Shown here: positions 1 to 9,254 of the stretch, one piece after another | Layout: every line of letters starts with the position of its first letter | Position numbering within the stretch: the first letter of the stretch is position 1 | Origin: Roseibacterium elongatum DSM 19469 | Lineage (GTDB): Bacteria; Pseudomonadota; Alphaproteobacteria; Rhodobacterales; Rhodobacteraceae | Direction of reading: 5' to 3' | Assembly (NCBI RefSeq): GCF_000590925.1 | Contig: NZ_CP004372.1 | Location: 2,337,001-2,401,000 of the forward strand | Length of the DNA: 64,000 bases | Translations under genes and position numbers: made by a program | The notes under the pieces: model-generated | The model's input: only the letters and a program-made list of their open reading frames with translations | Database searches by the model: none | What the model was told of the DNA's origin: nothing

Positions 1-105
1 CAGCAGGGCGGCCAGGGTCAGGCGCTGACGGGTGGGCCGCAGCTTGCCGTCCTGCAGCCAGGTTTTTCCGCGCTCGAGCGCTTCGGGGGTCATCGCGGGC
101 GTCAT
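1..105 (-). CDS. irr: Fur-family iron regulator Irr, N-terminal part (runs off the window)
   Basis: Only the first 35 codons are present; the gene continues left of position 1. The visible peptide contains GKLRPTRQR followed by LTLAALL, the start of the winged-helix domain of Fur proteins and especially of the alphaproteobacterial heme-dependent regulator Irr. The start is the ATG at 105; a second in-frame ATG lies at 93. In Rhodobacteraceae irr is commonly divergent from fabA, as here, which supports the name. The metal/heme-binding part cannot be inspected. Confidence 0.75.
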   Translation of the reverse strand, partial: MTPAMTPEALERGKTWLQDGKLRPTRQRLTLAALL

Positions 106-297
106 CCGACCGTCGCCTTCCTGCACATGCTTATCATTCGACAACAATATAGGGGTATTGCCCCCTTGGTTTCAATTGCAAAACCGAATCTGCCGCAGGG
201 GGCGCGGCCTTGCCACCGCTCAAGCGCGGGTGATAGACGAGGCAAATCTTGACGCCCGGCGGTGATCGGGCAGGACGCACAGGACAGGCGGGGGGCC
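106..297. promoter_or_regulatory. Divergent irr / fabA control region
   Basis: This intergenic stretch of about 190 bases contains a locally AT-rich core (positions 125-190) in an otherwise GC-rich window. It includes an imperfect palindrome GGTTT-N8-AAACC near 168-185. Promoters of both divergent genes must lie here, but I cannot assign -35/-10 boxes or an iron-responsive operator with confidence. Confidence 0.4.
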
Positions 298-808
298 ATG
301 GCCAACTATCCCACGAGTTTCGACAAGGACGACCTACTGGCATGCGCGCGTGGCGAGCTGTTCGGACCCGGCAACGCGCAATTGCCCGAGCCGCCCATGC
401 TGATGATGGACCGGATCACCGACATTTCCGAGGATGGCGGCGCCCATGGCAAGGGGCACGTGGTGGCCGAGTTCGACATCACGCCCGAGCTGTGGTTCTT
501 CGACTGCCATTTCCCGGGCAACCCGATCATGCCCGGCTGCCTGGGGCTTGACGGTCTGTGGCAGCTGACCGGCTTCAACCTGGGCTGGCGCGGCTGGCAG
601 GGGCGGGGCTATGCGCTTGGCGTCGGCGAGGTCAAGCTGACCGGCATGGTGCCGCCCCGACCGCAAGATGCTGACCTATACCGTCGATTTCACCAAGGCC
701 GTGCAGACCCGCCGCCTGACCATGGGTGTGGCCGACGGCCGGGTCGAGGCCGATGGCGAGGTGATCTATCAGGTCAAGGACATGAAGGTCGCGCTGAGCG
801 AAAGCTGA
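298..808 (+). CDS. fabA: 3-hydroxydecanoyl-ACP dehydratase/isomerase FabA (apparent frameshift)
   Basis: FabA dehydrates beta-hydroxyacyl-ACP and isomerises trans-2- to cis-3-decenoyl-ACP, the committing step of unsaturated fatty acid synthesis in the cytosol. The hot-dog fold signature is clear: [29 protein letters not shown] with the catalytic His, and [10 protein letters not shown]. The reading frame breaks near 655-658, where a C run appears one base too long. After removing one C the family C-terminus follows ([13 protein letters not shown] to [11 protein letters not shown], stop 806-808), giving about 169 residues, the normal length. It heads the fabA-fabB-fabI operon. Because fabB and fabI are intact and FabA is normally required, I read the break as a sequence error rather than a pseudogene. 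Confidence 0.9.
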
Positions 809-908
809 GCGCCGGTTTCCGCCGGACCGCACGCGCGTGCAAAGCGCTGTTGCGCTACGTGGCGGGACTGCACTACACACCGCGCCGAGGTAACGGAGGA
901 ACCCGCCC

Positions 909-2138
909 ATGCGCCGCGTCGTCGTCACAGGATTGGGCATCGTCTCGCCCATCGGAAATACCGCCGCCGAGGTGGTGGACAGCCTCAAGGCAGGCCGGTC
1001 CGGCATCGAGGCCAGTGCCGAGATGGCCGAGCACGGCTTTCGCAGCCAGATTGCCGGCACGCTCAAGATCGATCCGTCGGACCATATCGACAAGCGCGCG
1101 TTGCGCTTCATGGGGCCGGGTGCGGCCTATGCCCATATCGCCATGGGGCAGGCCATCGCGGATGCGGGTCTGGACGAGGGCGACATCGTCAATCCGCGCA
1201 CCGGGCTGATCGCGGGCTCGGGCGGGCCGTCGACCAGCGCCATGTTCGCCGCACACCAGACGGTGCTGAAATCGGGCGGGACCAAGCGCATCGGCCCCTT
1301 TGCCGTACCCAAATGCATGAGCAGCACGATTTCCGCCAACCTCGCCACGGCCTACCAGATCAAGGGGATCAACTATTCGATCACCTCGGCCTGTTCGACG
1401 TCCTTGCATTGTATCGGCAACGCGGCCGAGCAGATCATGATGGGCAAACAGGACGTGATGTTCGCCGGCGGCGCCGAGGAACTGGACTGGACGCTGTCCT
1501 GCCTGTTCGACGCGATGGGCGCGATGTCCTCGAAATTCAACGACACGCCGCAGCGCGCCAGCCGCGCCTTCGATGCCGATCGCGACGGGTTCGTGATCGG
1601 GGGCGGCGGCGCGATGCTGGTGCTGGAAGATCTGGAGCACGCGCAGGCGCGCGGCGCGAAAATCTATGCCGAGGTCACCGGCTTTGCCGCCACCTCGGAC
1701 GGGCATGACATGGTCGCGCCCTCGGGCGAGGGGGGGGAGCGCGCGATGCGGCTGGCCCTGCAAACGCTGCCCGAGGGGCGCAAGGTCGATTACATCAACG
1801 CGCACGGCACCTCGACCAAGGTCGGTGACGTGGGCGAGGTCGAGGCCGTGCGCCGCGTCTTTGGCGCAGGATCCACGCCGCCGATTTCCTCGACCAAGTC
1901 GATGACGGGCCATGCGCAGGGGGCGGCCGGCGCGCTGGAGGCGGTGTTCTGCCTGCTGATGCTGGAACATGATTTCATCGCGCCCTCGATCAATGTCGAA
2001 ACGCTGGATCCGGATCTGGATGCGTCCGAGATCGCCACCGCGCTGGTCGAAGGCGCGGGGCTGGATACCGTGATGACGAATTCCTTTGGTTTCGGGGGCA
2101 CGAACGGGTCGATGCTGCTCTCGCGGTTTGACGGATGA
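909..2138 (+). CDS. fabB: Beta-ketoacyl-ACP synthase I FabB
   Basis: FabB elongates acyl-ACP by Claisen condensation with malonyl-ACP and is needed to extend the cis-3-decenoyl-ACP made by FabA. The 409-residue protein has the thiolase fold with the nucleophile in [10 protein letters not shown] (Cys near residue 161) and the two catalytic histidines in [11 protein letters not shown] and [14 protein letters not shown]. The C-terminus [11 protein letters not shown] is typical. A strong GGAGG lies 10 bases before the ATG at 909. It is the second gene of the fab operon; the FabA/FabB pairing favours FabB over FabF. Confidence 0.95.
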   Translation: MRRVVVTGLGIVSPIGNTAAEVVDSLKAGRSGIEASAEMAEHGFRSQIAGTLKIDPSDHIDKRALRFMGPGAAYAHIAMGQAIADAGLDEGDIVNPRTGLIAGSGGPSTSAMFAAHQTVLKSGGTKRIGPFAVPKCMSSTISANLATAYQIKGINYSITSACSTSLHCIGNAAEQIMMGKQDVMFAGGAEELDWTLSCLFDAMGAMSSKFNDTPQRASRAFDADRDGFVIGGGGAMLVLEDLEHAQARGAKIYAEVTGFAATSDGHDMVAPSGEGGERAMRLALQTLPEGRKVDYINAHGTSTKVGDVGEVEAVRRVFGAGSTPPISSTKSMTGHAQGAAGALEAVFCLLMLEHDFIAPSINVETLDPDLDASEIATALVEGAGLDTVMTNSFGFGGTNGSMLLSRFDG

Positions 2139-2144
2139 TGTGAC

Positions 2145-2933
2145 ATGACCGATTTGATGAAGGGCAAGCGCGGCCTTGTGATGGGCGTCGCGAATGAGCG
2201 CTCGATCGCTTGGGGCATCGCCCGCGCGATGGCCGACGAAGGGGCCGAATTGGCGTTTTCCTATCAGGGCGAGGCGTTCGGCAAGCGGGTCGAGCCCCTG
2301 GCCGCGTCCGTCGGCGCAAGCCTGCTGGTCGATGTGGACGTGACCGACGACGCCTCGATGGATGCCGCGTTCGACCGGATCAAGGCGGAATGGGGGACCC
2401 TCGATTTCGTGGTCCATGCCATCGCATATTCCGACAAGGCGGAACTGACGGGGCGCTTCATCAACACCACGCGCGAGAATTTCCGCAATTCGCTGACGAT
2501 CAGCTGTTATTCCTTCATCGACGTGGCCAAGCGCGCCTCGGAGTTGATGCCCGTGGGCGGGTCGATGATCACGCTGACCTACCAGGGGTCGAACCGGGTG
2601 ACGCCGTTCTACAACGTGATGGGCGTGGCCAAGGCGGCGCTCGAAAGCTCGGTGCGCTATCTTGCCAACGACCTCGGGCCGCAGAAGATCCGCGTCAACG
2701 CGATCTCTCCGGGGCCGATGAAGACGCTGGCGGGGGCCGCCATCGGCGGCGCACGCAAGACCTTCAAGACAACCGAGGCCAACGCGCCGCTGCGCGCCAA
2801 CGCGACGCTCGAGGCAGTGGGCGGCACCGCGGTTTATCTGGCGTCCGATTACGGGGCCTGCACCACGGGCGAGATCATCGCGGTCGATGGCGGCTATCAC
2901 GTGCTGGGCATGGCGCAGCCCGAAAACCTGTGA
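2145..2933 (+). CDS. fabI: Enoyl-ACP reductase (NADH) FabI
   Basis: FabI performs the last reduction of the fatty acid elongation cycle. The 262-residue protein is an atypical short-chain dehydrogenase: the N-terminal nucleotide-binding motif is GVANERSIAWGIA rather than the classic GxxxGxG. The catalytic Tyr and Lys are spaced Y-x6-K in FYNVMGVAK, the FabI hallmark. The C-terminal GGYHVLGM also fits. The ATG is six bases after the fabB stop, so translation is probably coupled. Confidence 0.95.
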   Translation: MTDLMKGKRGLVMGVANERSIAWGIARAMADEGAELAFSYQGEAFGKRVEPLAASVGASLLVDVDVTDDASMDAAFDRIKAEWGTLDFVVHAIAYSDKAELTGRFINTTRENFRNSLTISCYSFIDVAKRASELMPVGGSMITLTYQGSNRVTPFYNVMGVAKAALESSVRYLANDLGPQKIRVNAISPGPMKTLAGAAIGGARKTFKTTEANAPLRANATLEAVGGTAVYLASDYGACTTGEIIAVDGGYHVLGMAQPENL

Positions 2934-2952
2934 CGCAGGCCGTTTCGCGCCG

Positions 2953-3628
2953 ATGGATACGCCACAGATCTCCGACCGTCTGAGCGATCAGCCCAACTGG
3001 ATCTACCTGTTGCGCGAGTTCGAGACGCTCTATCGCTACGGCTCGGGCCGGGGGCAGCCCCGCGATCCGCAGTCACCGCAAGAAGGTGCGCGAGGAGTTG
3101 TCGCGGATCATCGCGGCCAATCCGCCGATTACCCCGCGCGCAATCAGCCAAAAGCCGGTCACGGCGCATTTCTCGCGGGCGCTGGACACCGGCGAGCGCG
3201 GCTCGATGCAGGGGATGGCGCGCGCATTGCGCGAACAACGCGACCGGCTGACATGGGAATACGGCTATGACAAGGTGCCGCCGGCGCTGGCCCGGAAATA
3301 CGCCTATTGCGAGATCCTGGGGCCGCGCGGCCCGATCGCGTGGGATCGTCTGATCCTCGGCTTCGTGCTGTTCGCGCCGCGCACCACCTATCCGCAGCAC
3401 AGTCATTCCGAGATCGAGGAAAGCTATATTTCGGTCTCGGGGGCATGGTCGGAAAACAACGCCGCCGTCTATGCACCGGGTTCGTTGATCCTGAACCGCC
3501 CCGGCGACGAGCACCGCATCACCATCGGCGATCAGGAGCCCTGCCTGCTGGCTTATGCCTGGGCGGGGCCGGCGGACAAACTGAGCGATCCCAAGATGAA
3601 ATTCACCGCCGGACGACGTCAGGTTTGA
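2953..3628 (+). CDS. dddL: DMSP lyase, DddL type, cupin fold (apparent frameshift)
   Basis: DddL cleaves dimethylsulfoniopropionate to dimethyl sulfide and acrylate. Features that fit: N-terminus QPNWIYLLREFETLYRYGS, the block IRSHRKKVREELSR, and a C-terminal cupin with HSHSEIEESY (metal-ligand His and Glu plus a catalytic-type Tyr, about residues 149-158), then YAPGSLILNRPGDEHRI and LAYAWAGP. The frame shifts near the G run at 3050-3054; deleting one G joins GSGRGS to PAIRSHRKK and gives about 224 residues, the family length. It starts 20 bases after fabI on the same strand, so it may be cotranscribed with fab genes; no strong ribosome site is visible. The last 10 bases overlap the convergent gene. 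Family assignment is by recognition of motifs, not by a search. Confidence 0.82.
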
Positions 3629-4215
3629 TCGACCCGCCCCTTCAGTGCGGCGCGCTGTGCTTCGACATGGGCCTGAAACCCGCTGTCATCGCCGAAATCG
3701 GCAAAGCCCGTGTACTGATCATGGGGGTCTGCGATGCGGCGGGCATGCTTGATCGGGCACCAATAGGCCTCGGTCCGGGCGGCGATCTCGCGCACATAGC
3801 CGATCAGCCCGTTGCAATAGCCGCAATAGATGCAATTCAGCTTTTGCAAGGCGTTGAGATACTGCAACTGGTGGCGGTCGATCACGATGTACTCGGCCCG
3901 GCGGACTCGCGGGATGCCGTAAACCGGAAAGCAAACCGCCTGATAGACGGTGACGAACAGGTCGAGCAGCACGAAGGGCAGGATCAGCGCGTAGATCACC
4001 GGCGCGGTCAGCAGCACCAGCGGCCGGGCGCGCGACAGAAAGCTGACGAGGTTTTCCCGCGCGGCCCGGTGGCGGGCGCGGATCTCGCCCTCGAACTGAA
4101 CGCGGCGGCCCGCGAAACTGTAGCGAAAGCGCGCGCGGCGCTCTTCGATCTCGTCGAAAAGCTCGCTCTGGGCGGCGCGGATCTGGGCGCGCAGCTTGTC
4201 GATGCGGCTGGTCAT
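3619..4215 (-). CDS. Conserved membrane protein with Cys-rich cytosolic segment, function unknown
   Basis: A 198-residue protein. The first 60 residues are charged and probably helical or coiled (RAAQSELFDEIEERRARF). Two adjacent hydrophobic segments follow (PLVLLTAPVIYALILPFVLLD and LFVTVYQAVCFPVYGIP), then a soluble part containing NCIYCGYCNGLIGYV and YWCPIKHARR. The clustered cysteines C-x2-C-x2-C plus a later Cys could bind metal. I have a general recollection of similar proteins in proteobacteria but know no function. The ATG at 4215 avoids a long, implausible N-terminal extension. It overlaps the end of dddL by 10 bases. Confidence 0.75.
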   Translation of the reverse strand: MTSRIDKLRAQIRAAQSELFDEIEERRARFRYSFAGRRVQFEGEIRARHRAARENLVSFLSRARPLVLLTAPVIYALILPFVLLDLFVTVYQAVCFPVYGIPRVRRAEYIVIDRHQLQYLNALQKLNCIYCGYCNGLIGYVREIAARTEAYWCPIKHARRIADPHDQYTGFADFGDDSGFQAHVEAQRAALKGRVDQT

Positions 4216-4330
4216 GGGGCAGTCCTCGTGGCGGTTGCCGATGGGGAAAGCCAAGCACGCAATTGGGGGCTGCGCAATGACACGGCGCATGGCGCTGGCA
4301 TGGCGGGGCAGGGGGTGATAGCGCGGTATC

Positions 4331-4762
4331 ATGCGTGGATTTGTGGTCGATACCGGCACGACCATCGTGTTCTTCACGATCGTCGCGGGCTTAACCGAAT
4401 TGTTGCTGGCCGGGATGTCCCCGCGCGAGGTCTTGGTGACAAGGGCGTTGACGGTGCCGGTCATGGTGCTGACCGGGCGGCCCTATGGCATGTGGCGCGA
4501 CATGTGGTTCCGGCGTGTGCCCGCGCGTGGGCTGATCGCGCGCACGGCCCTCGATATCGCGGCTTTCCTGAGCTTTCAGGTGCCGGTCTATGCCATGATC
4601 CTGTGGGTCGCGGGCGCGGATGTCGGTGAAATGGCCATCGCGCTTGGCTCGGCGGTGTGGCTGATGGTGTTGCTCAGCCGGCCCTTTGGCCTTGTGCTGG
4701 AACGGGTGCGGCGGGCCTTTGGCCTCGCGCCACCGGGGTTGGCGCACGCCCCCGACCGGTGA
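4331..4762 (+). CDS. alaE: L-alanine exporter AlaE
   Basis: Inner-membrane exporter that removes excess L-alanine. The 143-residue protein has about four hydrophobic segments and the family landmarks: VVDTGTTIVFFTIVAGLTELLLAGMS, PVMVLTGRPYGMWRDMWFR, and SFQVPVYAMILWVAGAD. These match E. coli AlaE position by position (WPYGMYRDLF; FQSPVYVAIL). Length also fits (E. coli 149). It converges on the FKBP gene, with 26 bases between stops. Confidence 0.88.
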   Translation: MRGFVVDTGTTIVFFTIVAGLTELLLAGMSPREVLVTRALTVPVMVLTGRPYGMWRDMWFRRVPARGLIARTALDIAAFLSFQVPVYAMILWVAGADVGEMAIALGSAVWLMVLLSRPFGLVLERVRRAFGLAPPGLAHAPDR

Positions 4763-4788
4763 TCCGGCGGGGGCGCGGCGCGAAAGGT

Positions 4789-5217
4789 TTAGGCGACCTT
4801 GACCAGCTCGACGGCAAAGGTCAGGTCCTTGCCCGCCAGCGGGTGGTTGGCATCCAACGTCACCGTCTCGTCGGTCACCTCGGCCACGGTCACGGGCAGG
4901 GTCTGGCCCTCGGGCGTCTGCACCTGCAACTGGGTCCCCAGATCCAGCGGGATGTGATCGGGCACCGCCTCGCGCGGGACCTGCTGGATGGCCTCGGGGC
5001 GATGGGCGCCATAGGCCTCGTCGGCGGGGATGGTGACGGTTTTGCTCTCGCCTTCGGACATGCCCGACAGCGCGTTTTCCAGACCGGGGATGATCTGGCC
5101 TTCGCCCATCTGGAAGGTCAGCGGGTCGCGCCCCTCCGAACTGTCGAAGGTGGTGCCGTCCGCAAGGGTGCCGGTGTAGTGGATGGACACGGTGGTGCCC
5201 GGCTTGGCCTGGGTCAT
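4789..5217 (-). CDS. FKBP-type peptidyl-prolyl isomerase, SlyD-like
   Basis: Cis/trans prolyl isomerase with probable chaperone activity. The 142-residue protein opens with the FKBP motifs VSIHYTGTLADGTTFDSS and PLTFQMGEGQIIPGLENAL. It then carries the inserted-flap region (ADEAYGAHRPEAIQQVPREAVP) characteristic of SlyD/FkpB-type enzymes, and ends LTFAVELVKV. It lacks the His-rich tail of E. coli SlyD. The ATG at 5217 has AGAGAG about 6 bases upstream. It is divergent from the haloacid dehalogenase gene. Confidence 0.88.
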   Translation of the reverse strand: MTQAKPGTTVSIHYTGTLADGTTFDSSEGRDPLTFQMGEGQIIPGLENALSGMSEGESKTVTIPADEAYGAHRPEAIQQVPREAVPDHIPLDLGTQLQVQTPEGQTLPVTVAEVTDETVTLDANHPLAGKDLTFAVELVKVA

Positions 5218-5399
5218 GACGATCTCTCTGTTTTGGGAATGTGTGAATTTCGCAGGGCCGCGCCGTGGGCGCAGGGCTGTTGCGTTGGCTCGACACAAAT
5301 CTAGGAGGTCCGGGACCGTATTGAAACCCCCCGCGCGGCCGATTGTCGGGGCCGCCGCCCTGTGCCACTGTGGCCACGACATGGAAAAAAGGGGTGATC

Positions 5400-6089
5400 A
5401 TGGCAATCCGGGTCTGCGTTTTCGATGCCTATGGCACGCTGTTCGATGTCTCTGCCGCCGCGCGGGCGCTGGCCGTCGAACCGGGGCGCGAGGGGTTCGC
5501 CGCGGTCTGGCCGCAGGTCTCGGCCGATTGGCGGGCCAAGCAGTTGCAATACTCCTGGCTGCGGGCGGTGACCGGCACCCATTGCGATTTCTGGCAGGTC
5601 ACGCAGGATGGGCTGGACTGGGCGCTTGAACGCGCGGGGCAGGATCACGACGCCACCCTCCGCGAGGCGCTTTTGGGCCTCTATTGGCGGCTCGAGGCCT
5701 ATCCCGAGGTGCCCGCGATGCTGGCCGCGTTGACATCGGCGGGGCAGAGCACCGCGATCCTGTCCAACGGCTCGCCCGAGATGCTGTCGGGCGCGGTCGA
5801 AACGGCGGGGCTGCGCGACGCGCTCGACGCGGTGCTGTCGGTCGAGGAGGTCGGCGTCTTCAAGCCCGACGCGCGGGTCTATGACCTGGTTGGCGCGCGC
5901 TTTGACTGTCGGCGTGACGAGGTGCTGTTCGTCTCGTCCAATGGCTGGGATGCGGCCTCGGCGGCCGCCTACGGCTTCACGACGCTTTGGGTCAACCGCG
6001 CCGGGGAGCCGGTCGACCGCCTGCCGGCCCGCCCGCATCACGTGATGGCCGATCTCTCGGGCGTGCCCGAGTTGCTGGAGATGCTGTGA
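5400..6089 (+). CDS. HAD-superfamily L-2-haloacid dehalogenase type II
   Basis: Hydrolyses L-2-haloacids through an aspartyl ester, or acts on a related small substrate. The 229-residue protein has the HAD motifs in order: VFDAYGTLFD (nucleophile Asp near residue 8), AILSNGSPEM, KPDARVYDLV with the motif III Lys, and FVSSNGWDAASAAAYG, typical of type II haloacid dehalogenases. The ATG at 5400 is preferred to an upstream candidate because the family begins directly before this motif. Its stop overlaps the next start (TGATG), so it heads a three-gene operon. Confidence 0.87.
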   Translation: MAIRVCVFDAYGTLFDVSAAARALAVEPGREGFAAVWPQVSADWRAKQLQYSWLRAVTGTHCDFWQVTQDGLDWALERAGQDHDATLREALLGLYWRLEAYPEVPAMLAALTSAGQSTAILSNGSPEMLSGAVETAGLRDALDAVLSVEEVGVFKPDARVYDLVGARFDCRRDEVLFVSSNGWDAASAAAYGFTTLWVNRAGEPVDRLPARPHHVMADLSGVPELLEML

Positions 6090-6922
6090 TGGAATTCGTG
6101 ACCGCCGAGGATGGCCTGCGCTTGGCCTATGACGATCAGGGGGGCGGCACGTCGCTGCTGTGCCTGCCGGGCCTGACCCGCAACATGGAGGATTTCGAGC
6201 CGGTGCTCGACCACTACGCCGATCGCGCCCGCGTGATCCGCATGGATTTCCGCGGGCGCGGCGCGTCCGATCACGGCGACCCGGCCACTTACAGCGTCCC
6301 GCAAGAGGCGCGCGATGTGCTGACCCTGCTCGATCATCTGGGGATCGCGCGGGCGGTGATCCTCGGCACCTCGCGCGGCGGGCTTGTGGCGATGATGCTG
6401 GCCGCCACCGCCAAGGATCGCCTGGCGGGGGTGATCCTCAACGATATCGGCCCCGATGTGATGCCCGAGGGCCTGTCGATGATCATGCAGTATATCGGCA
6501 AGCGCCCCGGGGTCCGCACATTGGAGGAAGCCGCCGCCGCCTTTCCCGTGGCCTATGCCGACAGTTTCCAGAACGTGCCGGCCGCCACCTGGGCCGATTT
6601 CGCGCGCCGCCTTTATCTCCAGACCGACGATGGTCTTGCCCTGCGCTACGATCCCCGCCTGCGCGAGGCCGTGGCCCCCGCCTTTGAACCGGACGCCGTG
6701 CAGCCTGATCTCTGGCCGCTGTTCGATGCGTTCGACGGGCTGCCGCTTGGCCTGATCCGGGGCGCGCAGTCCAACATCCTGTCGTCCGAAACCACGGCCG
6801 AGATGCGCCGCCGCCGCCCCGACATGGCCTTTGCCGAGCTGGCCGATCGCGGCCATGTGCCCTTCCTCGACGAACCCGGCGCGCGCGCCGTGATCGACAC
6901 CGTGCTGGAGCGCGCCCAATGA
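6089..6922 (+). CDS. Alpha/beta-fold hydrolase
   Basis: A 277-residue soluble hydrolase. Visible elements: LLCLPGLTRNMEDF (oxyanion-hole strand), RVIRMDFRGRGASDH, the nucleophile elbow GTSRGGLVA (Ser near residue 97), and the C-terminal catalytic His in DRGHVPFLDEP. The substrate cannot be predicted; the family includes esterases, enol-lactonases and haloalkane-type hydrolases. Four-base overlaps (TGATG before, ATGA after) place it in an operon with the dehalogenase and threonine dehydratase. Confidence 0.85.
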   Translation: MEFVTAEDGLRLAYDDQGGGTSLLCLPGLTRNMEDFEPVLDHYADRARVIRMDFRGRGASDHGDPATYSVPQEARDVLTLLDHLGIARAVILGTSRGGLVAMMLAATAKDRLAGVILNDIGPDVMPEGLSMIMQYIGKRPGVRTLEEAAAAFPVAYADSFQNVPAATWADFARRLYLQTDDGLALRYDPRLREAVAPAFEPDAVQPDLWPLFDAFDGLPLGLIRGAQSNILSSETTAEMRRRRPDMAFAELADRGHVPFLDEPGARAVIDTVLERAQ

Positions 6923-7893
6923 CCGATATCGCGATGATCGAGGCCGCCGCCACGCGGGCGGCGGGCGTCGTGCGCCGCACCCCGCTGCTCAATGCGCCGT
7001 TGCTCGACGCGATGGCCGGACGCCCGGTCTGGCTCAAGGCCGAGGTGCTGCAACACACCGGCAGCTTCAAGTTCCGTGGCGCCTGGGCGGCGATCTCGGC
7101 GCTCGACCCTCAGACGCGCGCGCGGGGCGTGCTGGCCTATTCCTCGGGCAACCACGCGCAAGGTGTGGCGCGAGCGGCGCAACTGCATGGTATCCCGGCG
7201 ACGATCCTGATGCCCGCCGATGCGCCGCGCCTCAAGATCGAGAACACCCGCGCCTACGGGGCCGAGGTGGTGCTTTATGACCGGGCGGGGGGCGAGGATC
7301 GCAACGTCATTGGCGCGCGCCTGTGCAAGGACCGCGGCCTGACCCTGATCAAACCTTTCGACAACGCGCAGGTGATCGCGGGGCAGGGCACCTGCGGTCT
7401 GGAAATCGCGGAACAGGCGGAGGCCGTGGGAATCAGGGGGGCAACCGTCCTGACCTGCTGCGGCGGCGGGGGGCTGACCTCGGGCATCGCGCTGGCGCTC
7501 GAGGCCCGCGCCCCGACCATGACCGTCCGCCCGGTCGAACCCGAGGGGTTCGACGACACCGCCCGCTCGCTGGCCGCCGGCACGATCCAACGCAACACCG
7601 GCCCCGAGGCCGGGTTCTGCGACGCCATCTTGACGCCCCAACCGGGTGAAATCACCTTCCCGGTGATGCAGCGCCTTTGCGGGCCGGGTATCGTGGTGAC
7701 CGAGGATCAGGTCCGCGCCGCGATGCGCGCGGCGTTCGACCGGCTGAAACTGGTGCTGGAACCCGGCGGTGCCGTCGCCCTGGCCGCCGCCCTGTTCCAC
7801 GGCGAGGTCCTGGACGACGGCCCTGTCATCGCGCTCGCCTCGGGTGGCAATGTCGATGCCGACACGTTCGCATCGGTGCTCACCGCCACCTGA
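6919..7893 (+). CDS. Threonine/serine dehydratase-like PLP enzyme
   Basis: Fold-type II PLP enzyme of 324 residues that deaminates threonine or serine (or a close analogue) to a 2-oxo acid. The PLP lysine is in TGSFKFRGAW (near residue 50), the Asn contact in SSGNHAQGVA, and the glycine-rich phosphate cradle in CCGGGGLTSGIA. It lacks the C-terminal ACT domain of biosynthetic IlvA, so it belongs to the short catabolic or hydroxyectoine-utilisation (EutB-like) subgroup. I cannot choose between these. It overlaps the hydrolase gene by four bases. Confidence 0.85.
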   Translation: MTDIAMIEAAATRAAGVVRRTPLLNAPLLDAMAGRPVWLKAEVLQHTGSFKFRGAWAAISALDPQTRARGVLAYSSGNHAQGVARAAQLHGIPATILMPADAPRLKIENTRAYGAEVVLYDRAGGEDRNVIGARLCKDRGLTLIKPFDNAQVIAGQGTCGLEIAEQAEAVGIRGATVLTCCGGGGLTSGIALALEARAPTMTVRPVEPEGFDDTARSLAAGTIQRNTGPEAGFCDAILTPQPGEITFPVMQRLCGPGIVVTEDQVRAAMRAAFDRLKLVLEPGGAVALAAALFHGEVLDDGPVIALASGGNVDADTFASVLTAT

Positions 7894-7907
7894 GCGCTGA
7901 ACCCGCC

Positions 7908-7980
7908 CCATCTTTATCCCGCAAATATGCCCGCCGGAGGCGTCAGCGCGGCAAGGGGCTCGATGCCCCTTGCCGCGCTT
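7908..7980. repeat. Dispersed intergenic repeat copy A with perfect 15-bp hairpin
   Basis: The boxed core CATCTTTATCCCGCAAATATG (7909-7929) is followed by an inverted repeat with 15-bp arms at 7945-7959 and 7965-7979 and a five-base loop TCGAT. It sits between the threonine dehydratase stop and the convergent MFS gene, so the hairpin may end transcription from both sides. The same core recurs at 9396, 18590 and 62707. Confidence 0.8.
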
Positions 7981-8024
7981 GCCCGGGCGACGCGGCAAGG
8001 CGCGGCGCAATCCCTCTGATCAGA

Positions 8025-9241
8025 TCACTCTGCCGGGGTGCGGGCCACGGCACGGGCCTGCGCCCCGAGAAACAGGATCAAAGACAACGCCATCAACCCC
8101 GCCGCCAGGGCAAAAGGGCGCCCGGCCACCAGATCGCGCCGCCCTCGCGCGTGGCCCAGAAAAACGCCTGTGTCATCATCAAGGGCGACAGGATCATCGA
8201 GAGCGCCGACAGCGACGCCAGCACGCCCTGCAATTCGCCCTGCTGGTCGGCCCCCGCCGCGCGGCTGAGCACGCCTTGCAAGGCCGGGGCGACCATCGCC
8301 CCCATCGCCGAGATCGGGATCATCACCCAGATCATCCACCCCTGCGATATCAGGGCATAGGCGATCAGGCAGCCGGTGTTCAGCATCAGGCCCCATGTCA
8401 CGGCGCGCAGCTCGCCAAGGCGGTGCAGCACCGGCTGCACCAGCCCGCCCTGCACCACCGCCATGGCAACCCCGTAGGCCGCCAGCGAGGCCCCCACCAT
8501 CCCGGCATCCCAGCCGAATGCGCCCTGCGTCCAGTAGGCCCAGATCGCGGGGTAGACGAAATTCGAGATCTGATAGGCCAGCATCACCGCCAGAAGGGGT
8601 CGCACCCCCGGCAGCTTGCCCATCTGCATCAGCCCGCCCGCCGGGTTGGCGCGGCGCCAGTCAAAGGCGCGGCGGCGCTCTTTCGGCAGGCTTTCGGGCA
8701 GGATCAGCAGGCCGAAGACGACATTGGCCGCAGCCAGGCATGCGGCGGCGACAAAGGGCGCGCGCGGATCGAGATCGCCCAGAAGCCCCCCCAGAAGCGG
8801 CCCCAGGATAAACCCGATCCCGAACCCCGCCGAGACCAAACCGAAGGCCTTGGCGCGTTTCTCGGGCTCGGTGATGTCGGCCATGAAGGCGAAGGCCGTG
8901 GAATGGGTCGCGGCGGTGATCCCCGCCACGATGCGTCCGGCCAGCAGCAGCCAGATCGACCCCGCGATGGCCATGACCACGTAATCCAGCGCCATCACCG
9001 CCATCGAGACCAGCAGGACGGGACGCCGCCCGAACCGATCCGACAGGTTGCCGATGGTCGGCGCAAAGCCGAATTGCATGATCGCATAGGCCGCCGACAG
9101 GATCCCGCCCCACAGCGCGGCATCGTTCAGGCCGGTGCCCCGGACATCCGCGATCAACTCGGGCATGACAGGCAGGATCAGGCCGATGCCCATCGCATCC
9201 AGCGAGACGGTGATCAGGATGAACAGGACGGGCAGGCGCAT
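8025..9241 (-). CDS. TetA-like MFS drug-efflux transporter (apparent frameshift near the 3' end)
   Basis: Inner-membrane proton-drug antiporter of the Tet/TCR family, about 405 residues and 12 hydrophobic segments. The hallmark loop 2-3 motif reads GNLSDRFGRRPVLLVS, and IVAGITAATHSTAFAFMADITEPEKRAKAFG is typical of the same group. The frame breaks near 8113-8118 (a G run apparently one base short). Restoring a base turns the terminal helix into PFALAAGLMALSLILFLGA and the natural stop at 8025-8027. The start ATG at 9241 lies beside a palindromic operator-like site (9267-9284), although no regulator gene is adjacent. Actual substrate unknown; many chromosomal homologues do not confer tetracycline resistance. 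Confidence 0.82.
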
Positions 9242-9254
9242 GGACCGGGTCTCG

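Noticed and set aside
873..2900. A 675-codon open frame on the minus strand across fabB and fabI
   Set aside because: It is antisense to two certain genes, has the Arg/His/Gly-rich composition of GC-rich shadow frames and no domain pattern.
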